Made by a program: the position numbers and the translations under genes. A stretch of 33,317 bases of DNA from Sorangium cellulosum (lineage in GTDB: Bacteria; Myxococcota_A; Polyangia; Polyangiales; Polyangiaceae), in assembly GCF_001589285.1 (NCBI RefSeq), contig NZ_JEMA01000291.1, forward strand, positions 1-33,317, in the 5' to 3' direction. Of this stretch, positions 11,134-19,307 are shown one piece after another (position 1 is the first letter of the stretch; the number at the start of each line of letters is the position of its first letter). The notes under the pieces are model-generated. The model did not search any database, was not told the origin of the DNA, and saw only the letters and a program-made list of their open reading frames with translations.

Positions 11134-12126
11134 TCAGCCGGGGTACCACGTCACCCGCGGATCATCGGGGGCGCGCACGTGGTCGAAGGCGGCGTCCGCG
11201 AGTCGCGTCAGGTTGTACTGAGGCCGCCAGCCGAGCAGAAACCTGGCCTTCGTGTTGTCCAGCCATGTCGAGCGGTAGGGCGTCTTCACCTTCACGCTCG
11301 GCAGGCCGCGGGTAGCTTCCAGGTAAGACGCCAGCTCGCCGTAGTCCACCGGCTCATCCATGCAGATGTTGAAGGTCTGCTGGCGGGCCTTCTCATGGCC
11401 GATCGCCATGAGGATCGCGGCGACGAGATCCTCCACATGCACGAAGTTACGCTTCACCGGCTTGCCGTCAGGGTCGAGCATCACAGGGACGGCGCCCGAG
11501 CGAACGTGACCCTCCGCCGCCTCGGCGCCGACCAGATCGCGCCACCTCGGCCCGCCGAACACGTCGTCACCGAACGATAGCTGGGCCTTGAAGTCGTCCT
11601 TCTCCATGATCCACGGCGCACGCAGGCAGCATCCGTTCAGATCAACCTGGACGTAGTACTGCTCGAGCATGACCTCCTCGAGCACCTTGGACAGCGCATA
11701 GCAGCCCGGGTAGGCGCTGTGCTTCTGCGCCTCCGTGACGGGGACGGGGTGAGGATAGAAGAAGTGGCCCACGCCGGCGTCGCCCCCGATGAGGATGAAC
11801 TGCTCGAACGCAGGGCTGACGCGGCAGGCCTCGAGCAGCCAGAACATGCCTTTGACGGCCACGTCCATGATGCTCTCGGGCGTCTCTTTGCTCGTCGCGA
11901 GGTGCAGCACGTGGCTCACGCCCTCCACCGCCTCGCGGGCCACGGCGCTGTGCTCGATCGACCCGCGCACCACCTCCAGGCGCGCCGTCGGCGCTAGCAA
12001 CCGGTTGTGGCACAGCGCGCGAACCTTCCATCCCTCGAACCTGGGGTCCGACAGGAACCTGCGGATGAAGGCCTGGCCGACCTTCCCCGCCGCCCCGGTG
12101 ACCAGGACTCGCTTCGTCTCACTCAT
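11134..12126 (-). CDS. NAD(P)-dependent epimerase/dehydratase-type sugar oxidoreductase
   Basis: A 330-residue extended short-chain dehydrogenase. The N-terminus has the Rossmann loop GAAGKVG (11-17), and the catalytic YxxxK is YALSK (143-147). 'KRNFVHVEDLVAAILMAI' and 'FNICMDEPVDYGELASYL' are the usual C-terminal substrate-domain motifs of this family. It could be a nucleotide-sugar epimerase or a sugar/uronate dehydrogenase. Being divergent from a mutarotase and a sugar ABC transporter, and sharing an inverted promoter/operator pair with them, it most likely acts on the imported sugar; that is inference. ATG at 12126 has an AGGG site about eight bases upstream. No metabolic partner gene is adjacent. 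Confidence 0.88.
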   Translation of the reverse strand: MSETKRVLVTGAAGKVGQAFIRRFLSDPRFEGWKVRALCHNRLLAPTARLEVVRGSIEHSAVAREAVEGVSHVLHLATSKETPESIMDVAVKGMFWLLEACRVSPAFEQFILIGGDAGVGHFFYPHPVPVTEAQKHSAYPGCYALSKVLEEVMLEQYYVQVDLNGCCLRAPWIMEKDDFKAQLSFGDDVFGGPRWRDLVGAEAAEGHVRSGAVPVMLDPDGKPVKRNFVHVEDLVAAILMAIGHEKARQQTFNICMDEPVDYGELASYLEATRGLPSVKVKTPYRSTWLDNTKARFLLGWRPQYNLTRLADAAFDHVRAPDDPRVTWYPG

Positions 12127-12233
12127 CTTGTCGCCCTCGCTCGCCGTCTCGTTCTGTTCGTCAGCCGGAGTCCCGCCTCCGCGCCGGCTACGTCAGGTCG
12201 GTGAGCGGCCCGGTGACGTAGTGCAGGCCGCGG

Positions 12234-12262
12234 ATTGTGAACGGTCACATTTTCTGTGTCAA
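12234..12262 (-). promoter_or_regulatory. leftward promoter with overlapping operator (epimerase side)
   Basis: On the minus strand TTGACA (12262-12257), a 17-nt spacer and CACAAT (12239-12234) form a sigma-70-type promoter reading towards the epimerase gene. The spacer and -10 hexamer are overlapped by TGTGAACGGTCACA (12236-12249), a 14-bp palindrome with one central mismatch. Its shape is that of a LacI/GalR-family operator. Confidence 0.6.
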
Positions 12263-12436
12263 CCCGATCGACGGGCCTGCCTCTACCTCCCCCTGGGTCA
12301 GCTCGAGGGCGGCCCGTCGACCGCGCAAATTGTCGGTGTAGCGTCGATTTCCAGGGGTATCGGATCGCATGGCCCGAGTCGCCGCGCAGGAGAGGCGGTA
12401 TCTCGGCGCCGGCCGCCTCCAGCGTCGAGATGGGAG

Positions 12437-12465
12437 TTGACACAGAAAATGTGAACGTTCACAGT
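12437..12465 (+). promoter_or_regulatory. rightward promoter with overlapping operator (mutarotase side)
   Basis: TTGACA (12437-12442), a 17-nt spacer and a weak -10 CACAGT (12460-12465) read towards the mutarotase gene. The perfect palindrome TGTGAACGTTCACA (12450-12463) covers the downstream part. It is a mirror copy of the site at 12234-12262, with one mismatch over 27 bp, which supports one regulator controlling both sides. Confidence 0.6.
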
Positions 12466-12666
12466 GGACTTGGGTGGGCGTCCTTGTGCTTCCCCCCGGG
12501 TGGGTCGTCATGCGCACCGAGACCTCCGTCGCCCGGAGCGATCTCGGCGTCGATTCCGTTGGTTCGGTCGTCACGGATGCGGGGTTGCGGCGCCGCCGCG
12601 GAGGCGCAGCGCGGTGAGCGCGCGCCGCTGGCGTGCAGGAGAGCACGGGAACGGAGGAGAAGTTCC

Positions 12667-13947
12667 ATGCGGATTGCGAGTTTTCTCGAACGGCGAGATC
12701 AGTGCAGCAGTTCTGGACGAGCGACACGGACCTGGGTCAGGCGATGCCAGGCGAGCACCGCCCTGGCGTTGCTGCTCACACTCGGCTGCTCGGGGACGCA
12801 GCCTCCTCCCGTCGCAGAGCCCTCGACGCCCGCCGCCGCGCCGGCGACGACCCCGAGCGTGCCGCCGCCCGTCCCGGAGGCGGCCCCCGCGCCGGCGAAG
12901 CCGCCCGCCATCACCAGGGCTCGTCACGGCGAGATTGCGTCTCAACCTGTGGATATTTACACGCTCACGAACGCGAACGGCCTCGTGCTCAAGGTGATGA
13001 CGTACGGCGCGATCATCACCGAGCTGCACGTGCCCGACAGGACCGGGAAGCTCGCCGACGTCGTCGTCGGCTTCGAGGACCTGGACGGCTATCTCACCGG
13101 CAACCAGTTCTTCGGCGCGACGGTCGGCCGCGTCGCCAACCGCATCCGCAACGCGAAGTTCAAGCTCGAGGGCAAGGAGTACACCCTGGCCTCGAACGAC
13201 AAGCCGCACCACCTGCACGGCGGCGTCAAGGGCTGGGACAAGGTGGTGTGGAGCGCCTCCACCGCCGAGACCCCTGACGGTCCGAGCATCCTCCTCACGT
13301 ACGTGTCGAAGGACGGAGAAGAGGGGTATCCCGGCACCGTGTCCGCGAAGACCGTCTATACCCTCACGAACCGGAACGAGCTCCGCGTCGAGATGGAGGC
13401 GGTCACGGACAGGACGACGCTCGTCAGCATGGCGCACCACTCGTACTGGAACCTCGGCGGGCACGGCTCCGGCACGATCCTCGATCACGAGCTCACGCTC
13501 CACGCGGACAGCTACACGCCCGGTGATCCGGGCGTCCCGACCGGCGCCGTGAAGCCCGTCAAAGGTACGCCGTTCGACTTCACGACGCCCAAGCCCATCG
13601 GCAGGGACATGAAGGCCGCCGGCGGGAACCCCGTCGGGTACGATCACAGCCTCATCGTCAACGGAGACCCGGCCGCCCTGCGGCCGGTGGCGCGCCTGAA
13701 AGATCCGAAGTCCGGCCGCGTGATGACGCTGGAGGGGGATCAGCCCGGTGTGCAGTTCTACACAGGAAATTTCATGGACGGCTCGAAGCAGGGCAAGGGC
13801 GCCACGTACGTGCAGCACGCGGCGCTCTGCCTGGAGACCCAGAAGTTCCCGAACGCGATCAACGTGCCGGCCTGGCGAGAGCAGCCGATCCTCAAGCCGG
13901 GACAGGTCTACAAACACACAATGATTCACCGCTTCACGGCGGAGTGA
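12667..13947 (+). CDS. aldose 1-epimerase (galactose mutarotase), lipoprotein
   Basis: A 426-residue exported mutarotase interconverting alpha and beta anomers of an aldose. ATG at 12667 follows a GGAGGAGAAG ribosome site. A basic N-terminus leads to a hydrophobic stretch and the lipobox 'LLLTLGC' (Cys41), then a Pro/Ala-rich spacer to about residue 80. The GalM fold shows 'VGRVANRI' (153-160), the catalytic His in 'PHHLHGG' (180-186), His258 in 'MAHHSYWNL', Asp326 in 'GYDHS' and the catalytic Glu390 in 'CLETQ'. All key residues are present. A membrane-anchored extracytoplasmic location just before a sugar-binding lipoprotein suggests it supplies the anomer taken up by the transporter. The N-region before the lipobox is longer than usual. 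Confidence 0.94.
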   Translation: MRIASFLERRDQCSSSGRATRTWVRRCQASTALALLLTLGCSGTQPPPVAEPSTPAAAPATTPSVPPPVPEAAPAPAKPPAITRARHGEIASQPVDIYTLTNANGLVLKVMTYGAIITELHVPDRTGKLADVVVGFEDLDGYLTGNQFFGATVGRVANRIRNAKFKLEGKEYTLASNDKPHHLHGGVKGWDKVVWSASTAETPDGPSILLTYVSKDGEEGYPGTVSAKTVYTLTNRNELRVEMEAVTDRTTLVSMAHHSYWNLGGHGSGTILDHELTLHADSYTPGDPGVPTGAVKPVKGTPFDFTTPKPIGRDMKAAGGNPVGYDHSLIVNGDPAALRPVARLKDPKSGRVMTLEGDQPGVQFYTGNFMDGSKQGKGATYVQHAALCLETQKFPNAINVPAWREQPILKPGQVYKHTMIHRFTAE

Positions 13948-13993
13948 GGGAGGCGGCCATGCTCTGCTTCGGTGTCACCGGTACGGGCGGGGT

Positions 13994-14013
13994 CGCGCGT
14001 GACGTCACGCGCG
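13994..14013. promoter_or_regulatory. perfect 20-bp palindrome upstream of the sugar-binding protein gene
   Basis: CGCGCGTGACGTCACGCGCG is a perfect inverted repeat centred 96 bp before the start of the binding-protein gene, in the 152-bp gap after the mutarotase gene. It may be an operator for a second control point inside the operon. It differs from the TGTGAACGTTCACA sites. Confidence 0.5.
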
Positions 14014-14099
14014 CGCTCCAGGGCAGCCAGCGTTGTCGGGTCGTGGACGCCGCGCAGGGCGTCGACGCGGTCAAGAGTCAATCAGCAAGGAGACGTGCC

Positions 14100-15119
14100 G
14101 TGGAAGAGACGAAGTCCTGGGGCAAGGGTTGGGCGGTCGCGGCGATTTTCCTGTCGTCGCTTGTCGCGCTCACGGGGTGCGACAAGAAGAGCGAGGGGAC
14201 GGGCGCCGCGCCCGCCCCGGGGGCCGACGCGAAGCCGAAGATCGTGAAGCTCGCCTTCGTCACCAACAACGCGAGCGAGTTCTGGAAGATCGCTCAGGCG
14301 GGCGTCCGGAAATACGAGCAAGAGAGCAAGGTCCAGGTCGACGTGAAGATGCCGCCCAACGGCACCACGGAGGAGCAGAACCAGATCCTCGAGAACCTCT
14401 CGAGCCAGGGCTACGACGCCATCGCCGTGAGCGCGATCGCGCCGGCCGATCAGGTCCCGGTGCTCAACAAGACGGCCGAGAAGAGCAAGCTCATCACGTT
14501 CGACTCGGACGCGCCGAAGTCGAACCGACTGCTCTACATCGGCACCAACAACTACGAGGCCGGCAAGGCGCTCGGCGGCCACATCGTCAAGCTCCTCCCG
14601 AGCGGCGGCAAGATGGCCGTGTTCGTCGGCATGCTGTCCGCGGACAACGCGAAGCAGCGCCTCCAGGGCATCGAGGACGCGATCGCCGGCAAGAACATCG
14701 AGATCGTCGACAAGCGCGAGGACAACACGGACCGCGCGAAGGCGCGCTCCAACGTGGAGGACATCATCAACGCGCACCCGGACCTGAAGCTCGTCGCGGG
14801 CCTGTGGTCCTACAACGGTCCGGCCATCGCGGCGGCCATCGAGGCGCTCGGGAAGAAGGGCAAGGTCCTCGCGGCCGTGTTCGACGAGGAAGAGGGGACG
14901 CTCACCGCCATCGAGAACGGCACGATCTCGGCCACGGTCGTCCAGAAGCCGTTTCAGTTCGGCTACCTGTCGAGCAAGTGGGCGCACGAGCTCGCGACGA
15001 AGCCCGACGCGGCGATGGCGCAGATCCCGGCGAGCAAGGGCATCGACACAGGCATCGACGTGATCGAGAAGGCCAACGTGGCCGAGTTCAAGCAGAAGCT
15101 CGCCGAGATGAAGAAGTGA
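14100..15119 (+). CDS. sugar ABC transporter substrate-binding lipoprotein
   Basis: A 339-residue periplasmic binding protein of the ribose/xylose/galactose class. GTG at 14100 is chosen because AAGGAG (14087-14092) precedes it by seven bases and because it gives a compact signal peptide ending in the lipobox 'LVALTGC' (Cys27). A start overlapping the mutarotase stop at 13944 would add 52 residues before the signal. The mature protein begins 'VKLAFVTNNASEFWKIAQAGVRKYEQE', the classic first strand and helix, and contains 'GYDAIAVSAIAP', 'FDSDAP', 'YIGTNNYEAGKALGGHIVKLL' and 'ISATVVQKPFQFGYLSSKWA'. It delivers the sugar to the permease encoded two genes on. The sugar cannot be named from sequence. 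Confidence 0.93.
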   Translation: MEETKSWGKGWAVAAIFLSSLVALTGCDKKSEGTGAAPAPGADAKPKIVKLAFVTNNASEFWKIAQAGVRKYEQESKVQVDVKMPPNGTTEEQNQILENLSSQGYDAIAVSAIAPADQVPVLNKTAEKSKLITFDSDAPKSNRLLYIGTNNYEAGKALGGHIVKLLPSGGKMAVFVGMLSADNAKQRLQGIEDAIAGKNIEIVDKREDNTDRAKARSNVEDIINAHPDLKLVAGLWSYNGPAIAAAIEALGKKGKVLAAVFDEEEGTLTAIENGTISATVVQKPFQFGYLSSKWAHELATKPDAAMAQIPASKGIDTGIDVIEKANVAEFKQKLAEMKK

Positions 15120-16654
15120 ACGTGACTGCGTCTCTGCCGAGCCTGCTCGCGATGAGCGCGATCAACAAGCGGTTTCCCGGCGTGGTCGCGCTGCAGGGCG
15201 TGTCTCTCTCGCTGGGGCCGGGGGAGGTGCTCGCCCTGATGGGCGAGAACGGCGCCGGCAAGAGCACGCTGATGAAGATCCTCGGGGGCGCCCAGCAGCC
15301 CGACGAGGGCGAGATCCGGATCGACGGGAAGAGGGTCACGCTCGAGAGCGTGCGCGCGGCCAAGCGCCTCGGCATCGCGCTCATCCACCAGGAGTTGATG
15401 CTGGCGCCGAACCTGGACATCGCGGCCAACATCTTCCTCGGTAACGAGGGCGGCGGGACAGGAGCGCTCCTCCGCCCGCTGCCGAAGGGCGACCTGTACG
15501 CCCGCGCCAAGGAGCTGCTTCAGCGCGTCGGCTTGACGCTCCCGCCCTCGACCCCGGTGTCCTCCCTGACCGCCGGGCAGATGCAGATGGTCGAGATCGC
15601 CAAGGCGCTCTCCCTCGACGCGCGCATCCTCATCATGGACGAGCCGACCTCCTCGCTCACGAGCGGCGAGTCGGAGCACCTCTTCCAGATCATCCACAAG
15701 CTCCGGTCGGACGGCATCGGCATCGTCTACATCTCGCACCGGATGGAGGAGGTCATGGCGCTGGCGGACCGGGTGACTGTCCTGCGGGACGGCCGCTACG
15801 TCGGGGACCTCACGCGCGCGGAGGCGACCCACGAGAAGATCGTGTCCATGATGGTGGGCCGCGAGCTGAGCGCGCACTACTTCCCGGAGAGAGGGCCGCG
15901 GAAATCGGCCGAGCCCGTGCTGGTCGTCGAGGGCCTCGTCGTGCCCGGCGCGCCCGCGCCGATCTCCTTCTCCGCCGAGCGCGGGGAGATCCTCGGCTTC
16001 GCCGGCCTCGTCGGCGCGGGCCGCACGGAGCTCATGCAGACGATCTTCGGGGTCACGCCTGCGCTCGGCGGACGCATGACGCTCGAGGGCAAGGCGTTTG
16101 CTCCGCGACGACCCAGGGACGCCATCGACAGCGGCGTCTACCTGGCGCCCGAGGATCGCAAGCGGCACGGCCTCGTGCTGCCGCTCAGCGTCGCGGAGAA
16201 CACCTCCCTTCCCGACATCGGCAACTACAACCGCTGGGGTTTCCTGGACAGGAAGAGGGAGCGCCGCGTCGCCGAAGCGGAGGTGAAGCGCTTGCGGACG
16301 AAGACGCCTGGCGTTCTCCAGCGCGTCGTGAACCTCTCCGGCGGAAACCAGCAGAAGGTGGTGCTCGGAAAGTGGCTGGCCATGAGCCCGCGCGTGCTCA
16401 TCGTCGACGAGCCGACGCGCGGGATCGACGTCGGCGCCAAGGCCGAGATCTACCGCCACATGGCCGCCCTGGCGGAGGAAGGCATCACGATCTTGATGGT
16501 CAGCTCGGACATGGGAGAGATCATCGGAATGAGCGATCGCGTCGTCGTCATGCACGAGCGGCGAATCAAGGGGGTACTGCCGCGGGAGCGGCTCAGCCAG
16601 GAGCGGATCGCCACGTTGATGACGGGCCGCGCCGACGAGGAGGCTCTGTCATGA
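15116..16654 (+). CDS. sugar ABC transporter ATP-binding protein (two nucleotide-binding domains)
   Basis: A 512-residue fused double ATPase of the RbsA/MglA/XylG class. Domain 1 has Walker A GENGAGKST, signature 'LTAGQMQMVEIAKAL' and Walker B 'ILIMDEPTSSL'. Domain 2 has the degenerate Walker A 'GLVGAGRTEL' usual for this family, the signature 'NLSGGNQQKVVLGKWL' and 'VLIVDEPTRGIDVGAK'. GTG at 15116 overlaps the stop codon of the binding-protein gene (GTGA); GTG at 15122 is the alternative. The stop overlaps the permease start by four bases, so the three transporter genes are translationally coupled. Confidence 0.95.
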   Translation: MNVTASLPSLLAMSAINKRFPGVVALQGVSLSLGPGEVLALMGENGAGKSTLMKILGGAQQPDEGEIRIDGKRVTLESVRAAKRLGIALIHQELMLAPNLDIAANIFLGNEGGGTGALLRPLPKGDLYARAKELLQRVGLTLPPSTPVSSLTAGQMQMVEIAKALSLDARILIMDEPTSSLTSGESEHLFQIIHKLRSDGIGIVYISHRMEEVMALADRVTVLRDGRYVGDLTRAEATHEKIVSMMVGRELSAHYFPERGPRKSAEPVLVVEGLVVPGAPAPISFSAERGEILGFAGLVGAGRTELMQTIFGVTPALGGRMTLEGKAFAPRRPRDAIDSGVYLAPEDRKRHGLVLPLSVAENTSLPDIGNYNRWGFLDRKRERRVAEAEVKRLRTKTPGVLQRVVNLSGGNQQKVVLGKWLAMSPRVLIVDEPTRGIDVGAKAEIYRHMAALAEEGITILMVSSDMGEIIGMSDRVVVMHERRIKGVLPRERLSQERIATLMTGRADEEALS

Positions 16655-17766
16655 GGCGCGAGCTTGGCATGACCATCGCGCTCTTCGTGATGTGTCTGGG
16701 TCTCTACCTATCGAACCCTGATTTCCTCGGGCAGTCGAACTCGATCAACACCCTGCGGCAGATCTCGATGCTCGGGATCTTCTCGATCGGCATCGGCTTC
16801 GTCATCATCACCGGCGGCATCGATCTGTCGATCGGGTCCGTGATCGGCCTGACGGGCGTCCTGATCGCGAAGCTCTCGTCGAGCCAGGCCGGCGGCCTTG
16901 GCTACTCGCTGTGGATCGGCATTCCGGCGGCGCTCGGCGTGGCGCTCTTGATCGGCCTCGGCCAGGGGCTCTTGATCACGCGGCTCAAGCTGCAGCCGTT
17001 CATCGTCACGCTCGGCGGCATGCTGTTCTTGCGCGGGGTCTCGCAGACCATCGCCGAGGGCGGCACCCTGAGCCTCGGGGGCTCGCCGCTGCTCCGCCTC
17101 GCCAACGGCGGGCTGCTCGACGTCGGCGGCGACGCGCTCGTCCCGTATCCGTTCCTGATCTTCCTCGCCGTGATCGGCCTCTCGACCTACGCGCTGCACT
17201 TCACTGTGTTCGGGCGTTACGTCTATGCGATCGGCGGCAATCGCGACGCCGCGGAGTACTCCGGCATCAGCGTGAAGCGGGTGGAGACGTCCACCTACGT
17301 GATCTCGGCGGGCCTCGGCGGCGTGGCGGGCGTCTGTTACGCGTCGTACATCGGGCAGATGTCGCAACAGGTCGGCATCGCGTACGAGATGTACGCGATC
17401 GCCGCGGCCGTGCTCGGCGGATGCTCGCTTCGCGGCGGTGAGGGCACGGTGCTCGGCGTCATCATCGGCGCCGCGGTGATGCGCGTCATCGACAACGGCA
17501 TCAACATGTTCCAGCTGCCGTACGAGGACGCCGACAGCATACGACGCATCTGGCGCCTGGACCCGAACTGGACGTTCATCATCATCGGCGCCGTGATCCT
17601 CGTCGCCGTCATCCTCGACCAGATCGTGCACATGGTGCAGGAAAAACGGCGCACCCGGCGCGCCTCCGCGGGAGCCGCCGAGTCGGCGCCGAGCCTCCAG
17701 GCGGCCGCGGCCTTCAGCGCGGCGGAGTCGCCGGTCGCGCGGGCGCCCGATCGCGAGAACGTCTGA
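16651..17766 (+). CDS. sugar ABC transporter permease
   Basis: A 371-residue membrane protein of the RbsC/XylH class (branched-chain permease superfamily). The signature '[23 protein letters not shown]' lies near residue 50, followed by '[23 protein letters not shown]' and '[23 protein letters not shown]', with about eight to ten hydrophobic helices. ATG at 16651 overlaps the ATPase stop codon (ATGA). The last ~45 residues form a basic then Ala-rich cytoplasmic tail longer than usual. It is the last gene of the plus-strand sugar operon. Only 24 bp after its stop codon begins sequence derived from the start of cobO. Confidence 0.94.
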   Translation: MRRELGMTIALFVMCLGLYLSNPDFLGQSNSINTLRQISMLGIFSIGIGFVIITGGIDLSIGSVIGLTGVLIAKLSSSQAGGLGYSLWIGIPAALGVALLIGLGQGLLITRLKLQPFIVTLGGMLFLRGVSQTIAEGGTLSLGGSPLLRLANGGLLDVGGDALVPYPFLIFLAVIGLSTYALHFTVFGRYVYAIGGNRDAAEYSGISVKRVETSTYVISAGLGGVAGVCYASYIGQMSQQVGIAYEMYAIAAAVLGGCSLRGGEGTVLGVIIGAAVMRVIDNGINMFQLPYEDADSIRRIWRLDPNWTFIIIGAVILVAVILDQIVHMVQEKRRTRRASAGAAESAPSLQAAAAFSAAESPVARAPDRENV

Positions 17767-17789
17767 GCGCTCCGGGGGCCGGGCGGATC

Positions 17790-18004
17790 GCGTCTCGACG
17801 AACAGGCGCTCTCCCGTCTTCCACTTCCCCTTGATGAACTGCACAACGGCGACGCGCATGTTCCGGCCGAGCGTCCGGAACACCATCCCGAGCGCGGCCG
17901 TCGTCTTGCCCATGCCGTGGCCCGTATAAACGATGACGAGCCCCTTTCGACCTGCCGTCGCCGCGCCGGCGCCGCCTTCCGCGCTCACGAGCCCTCCTCC
18001 GCCG
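17790..18004 (-). pseudogene. truncated copy of the cobM-cobO junction (cobO 5' fragment)
   Basis: The first 66 codons of a cobO gene (start GTG at 17988, last matching codon at 17791-17793), closely similar to intact cobO (homologous stretch 9911-10109) and including the 'gagccctcctc' sequence from the end of cobM. It diverges abruptly after 'RLFVET', then the frame runs into sequence antisense to the sugar permease gene. Differences include five extra codons near the N-terminus (GGAGA) and Lys-to-Met in the P-loop (GHGMGKTT instead of GHGKGKTT). Many changes are silent, so it was once a functional gene or was copied long ago. It can no longer make an adenosyltransferase. Confidence 0.88.
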
Positions 18005-18037
18005 ACGGGGAGAGCGCGGCACTGGCTTCGGGGCGGA

Positions 18038-18137
18038 GCCCCGGGGAAGCCAGCTTCCGGCGCGAGCGCGAAGGCTTCCGGAGCGGCGCCCCGGGGAGGC
18101 CAGCATCCGGCGCGAGCGCGAAGGCTTCCGGAGCGGC
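18038..18137. repeat. 50-bp tandem direct repeat, two copies
   Basis: Units 18038-18087 and 18088-18137 are perfectly adjacent and differ at two positions (18047/18097 and within 'cagcttccgg'/'cagcatccgg'). Each contains 'cgcgagcgcgaaggcttccg'. A shorter related piece ('ggcttcggggcggagcc') precedes the first unit. The rest of the gap to 18200 has no visible gene. Confidence 0.9.
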
Positions 18138-18200
18138 GCGGGCTGTGACGCTAGCTCAGCGGATCACTCCGAGGTCGTTGATTGACCGAGTCCCAAGCGA

Positions 18201-18803
18201 TCAAGCCGCGCGCACGACGAGCGGCTGGATGATCTTGCTAATCCACGAGAGGCCGCGTGCGCTGATTGCATCCGTCTCGGGCGGATCGGTAGTTTCTAGT
18301 GCATAGGCTACCAGGAACCGCATGCCCCAATTGATAGCCAGCCCCAACGCAATCCTTCGATTGCGATGATCCAGAATGGTCGCGCGGTCCGTCACACCCG
18401 CCTGCGCGAGAGACTCGTCGAGATGTTCCTTGAGGAGGGCGGCCGGGCTTCCTGCTACGGAGACGATCGCAGGCATGTTTGTCACCACCTCGCGAAGCTG
18501 CGGCCCGAGCACCAGCACATTCTCGATCGCCGCCTTCCATTGCCCGGCATCAGGGACAAGGTCCAGCGAGCGGCACGCGGAGGCGAGCACCAGGCACAGA
18601 GGCGTGAACAATTTGCCCGCGCTATCGCTCTCTCTCTCGTAGAGCCGCTTGGCATTGCGCGTGAGAACGCCGAGCACCGCGGCCTTTCGATGGGCCGGTT
18701 CGGACGCCACAGCGAAGACGGTCGCATCGCACAGGCGCAGCAAATCGCCGAACCATCCGGTGAGCTCCTCGGCAGCACGGTCAGCGTCGTTCGTGGTGCT
18801 CAT
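18201..18803 (-). CDS. hypothetical protein, last gene of a three-gene cassette
   Basis: A 200-residue protein that I do not recognise. It is mainly helical in appearance, with no signal peptide or membrane segment. It begins 'MSTTNDADRAAEELTGWFGDLL' and ends with 'RIALGLAINWGMRFLVAYALETTDPPETDAISARG'. ATG at 18803 starts six bases after the stop codon of the preceding gene, so the two are co-transcribed. Base composition is clearly less GC-rich than the cobalamin genes, suggesting separate acquisition. Its position behind a toxin-like domain gene makes an immunity or accessory protein possible, which is inference only. Confidence 0.75.
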   Translation of the reverse strand: MSTTNDADRAAEELTGWFGDLLRLCDATVFAVASEPAHRKAAVLGVLTRNAKRLYERESDSAGKLFTPLCLVLASACRSLDLVPDAGQWKAAIENVLVLGPQLREVVTNMPAIVSVAGSPAALLKEHLDESLAQAGVTDRATILDHRNRRIALGLAINWGMRFLVAYALETTDPPETDAISARGLSWISKIIQPLVVRAA

Positions 18804-18809
18804 GGCTCA

Positions 18810-19307
18810 TCAACCCACTCCAACGAGGACCGACCATGATGACGATGGCCGTTCGATGCACTCCTCGGGCGAGTGCATCCCCTCGAAGAACTCGTCCCCC
18901 AATGGAGGCGGCGCCGCACCCGGCGACCTCGATGCCGCCATGAGCCCCTCGAGTCCTTGCCCGGGGTGCGCCCGAATGTACTCGAAGACCTCGGCGACGA
19001 GCTCAGGCGGGAGCGAGCCCGAGGCGAGGCGACCGCTCTCGCTCGTCGCTCGTGCTCGCCAAAGGCTGACCGCGGCACGGGCGCCATCGGAGACCGACAC
19101 GACCTTGCCGCCCGACACGACCTCAGCCCCCGCCTCGACGCCGGCCAGCCATCCCTCGAACGCCTCTTGGAACCCGGGCTCTGCTTGTAGCGCGATCCGA
19201 ATGCGCTCCAAGGTGTCTGGCGAGAGCAGATCGACCAATCGAGCGAACAGCTCGTTCCTGGTCAGGTGGCCGATCCCGTACGCCGAGAGCAGTCGCTCGA
19301 GTGTCAT
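18810..19307 (-). CDS. hypothetical protein, middle gene of a three-gene cassette
   Basis: A 165-residue acidic protein without a recognised domain. ATG at 19307 has a strong GGGAGGAGG site, and it overlaps the stop codon of the upstream gene by four bases. The N-terminal part ('LTRNELFARLVDLLSPDTLERIRIALQ') looks helical; the middle is Gly/Ala/Ser-rich and the C-terminus is Pro/Ser-rich. There is no export signal. The tight coupling to the toxin-like gene upstream suggests they work together, for example as an immunity or adaptor protein. It could also be unrelated cargo of a mobile segment. Confidence 0.75.
   Translation of the reverse strand: MTLERLLSAYGIGHLTRNELFARLVDLLSPDTLERIRIALQAEPGFQEAFEGWLAGVEAGAEVVSGGKVVSVSDGARAAVSLWRARATSESGRLASGSLPPELVAEVFEYIRAHPGQGLEGLMAASRSPGAAPPPLGDEFFEGMHSPEECIERPSSSWSVLVGVG

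Larger units (their letters stand above)
12127..12666. other. 540-bp divergent control region of the sugar block
   Basis: Lies between two divergent genes. It contains two inverted 27-bp repeats (12237-12263 and 12436-12462), each holding an outward-facing promoter and an operator-like palindrome. About 170 bp between them and the leaders on both sides (about 110 and 200 nt) have no credible gene. No regulator gene is present here. Confidence 0.75.

Noticed and set aside
12237-12462. Insertion sequence bounded by 27-bp inverted repeats
   Set aside because: The interior of about 170 bp has no transposase and no target-site duplication is visible; the repeats fit paired promoters and operators better. 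A MITE cannot be fully excluded.
13944-14099. Binding-protein gene starting at 13944, overlapping the mutarotase stop codon
   Set aside because: It would put about 50 residues before the signal peptide. GTG at 14100 has AAGGAG at ideal spacing and gives a normal lipoprotein signal.
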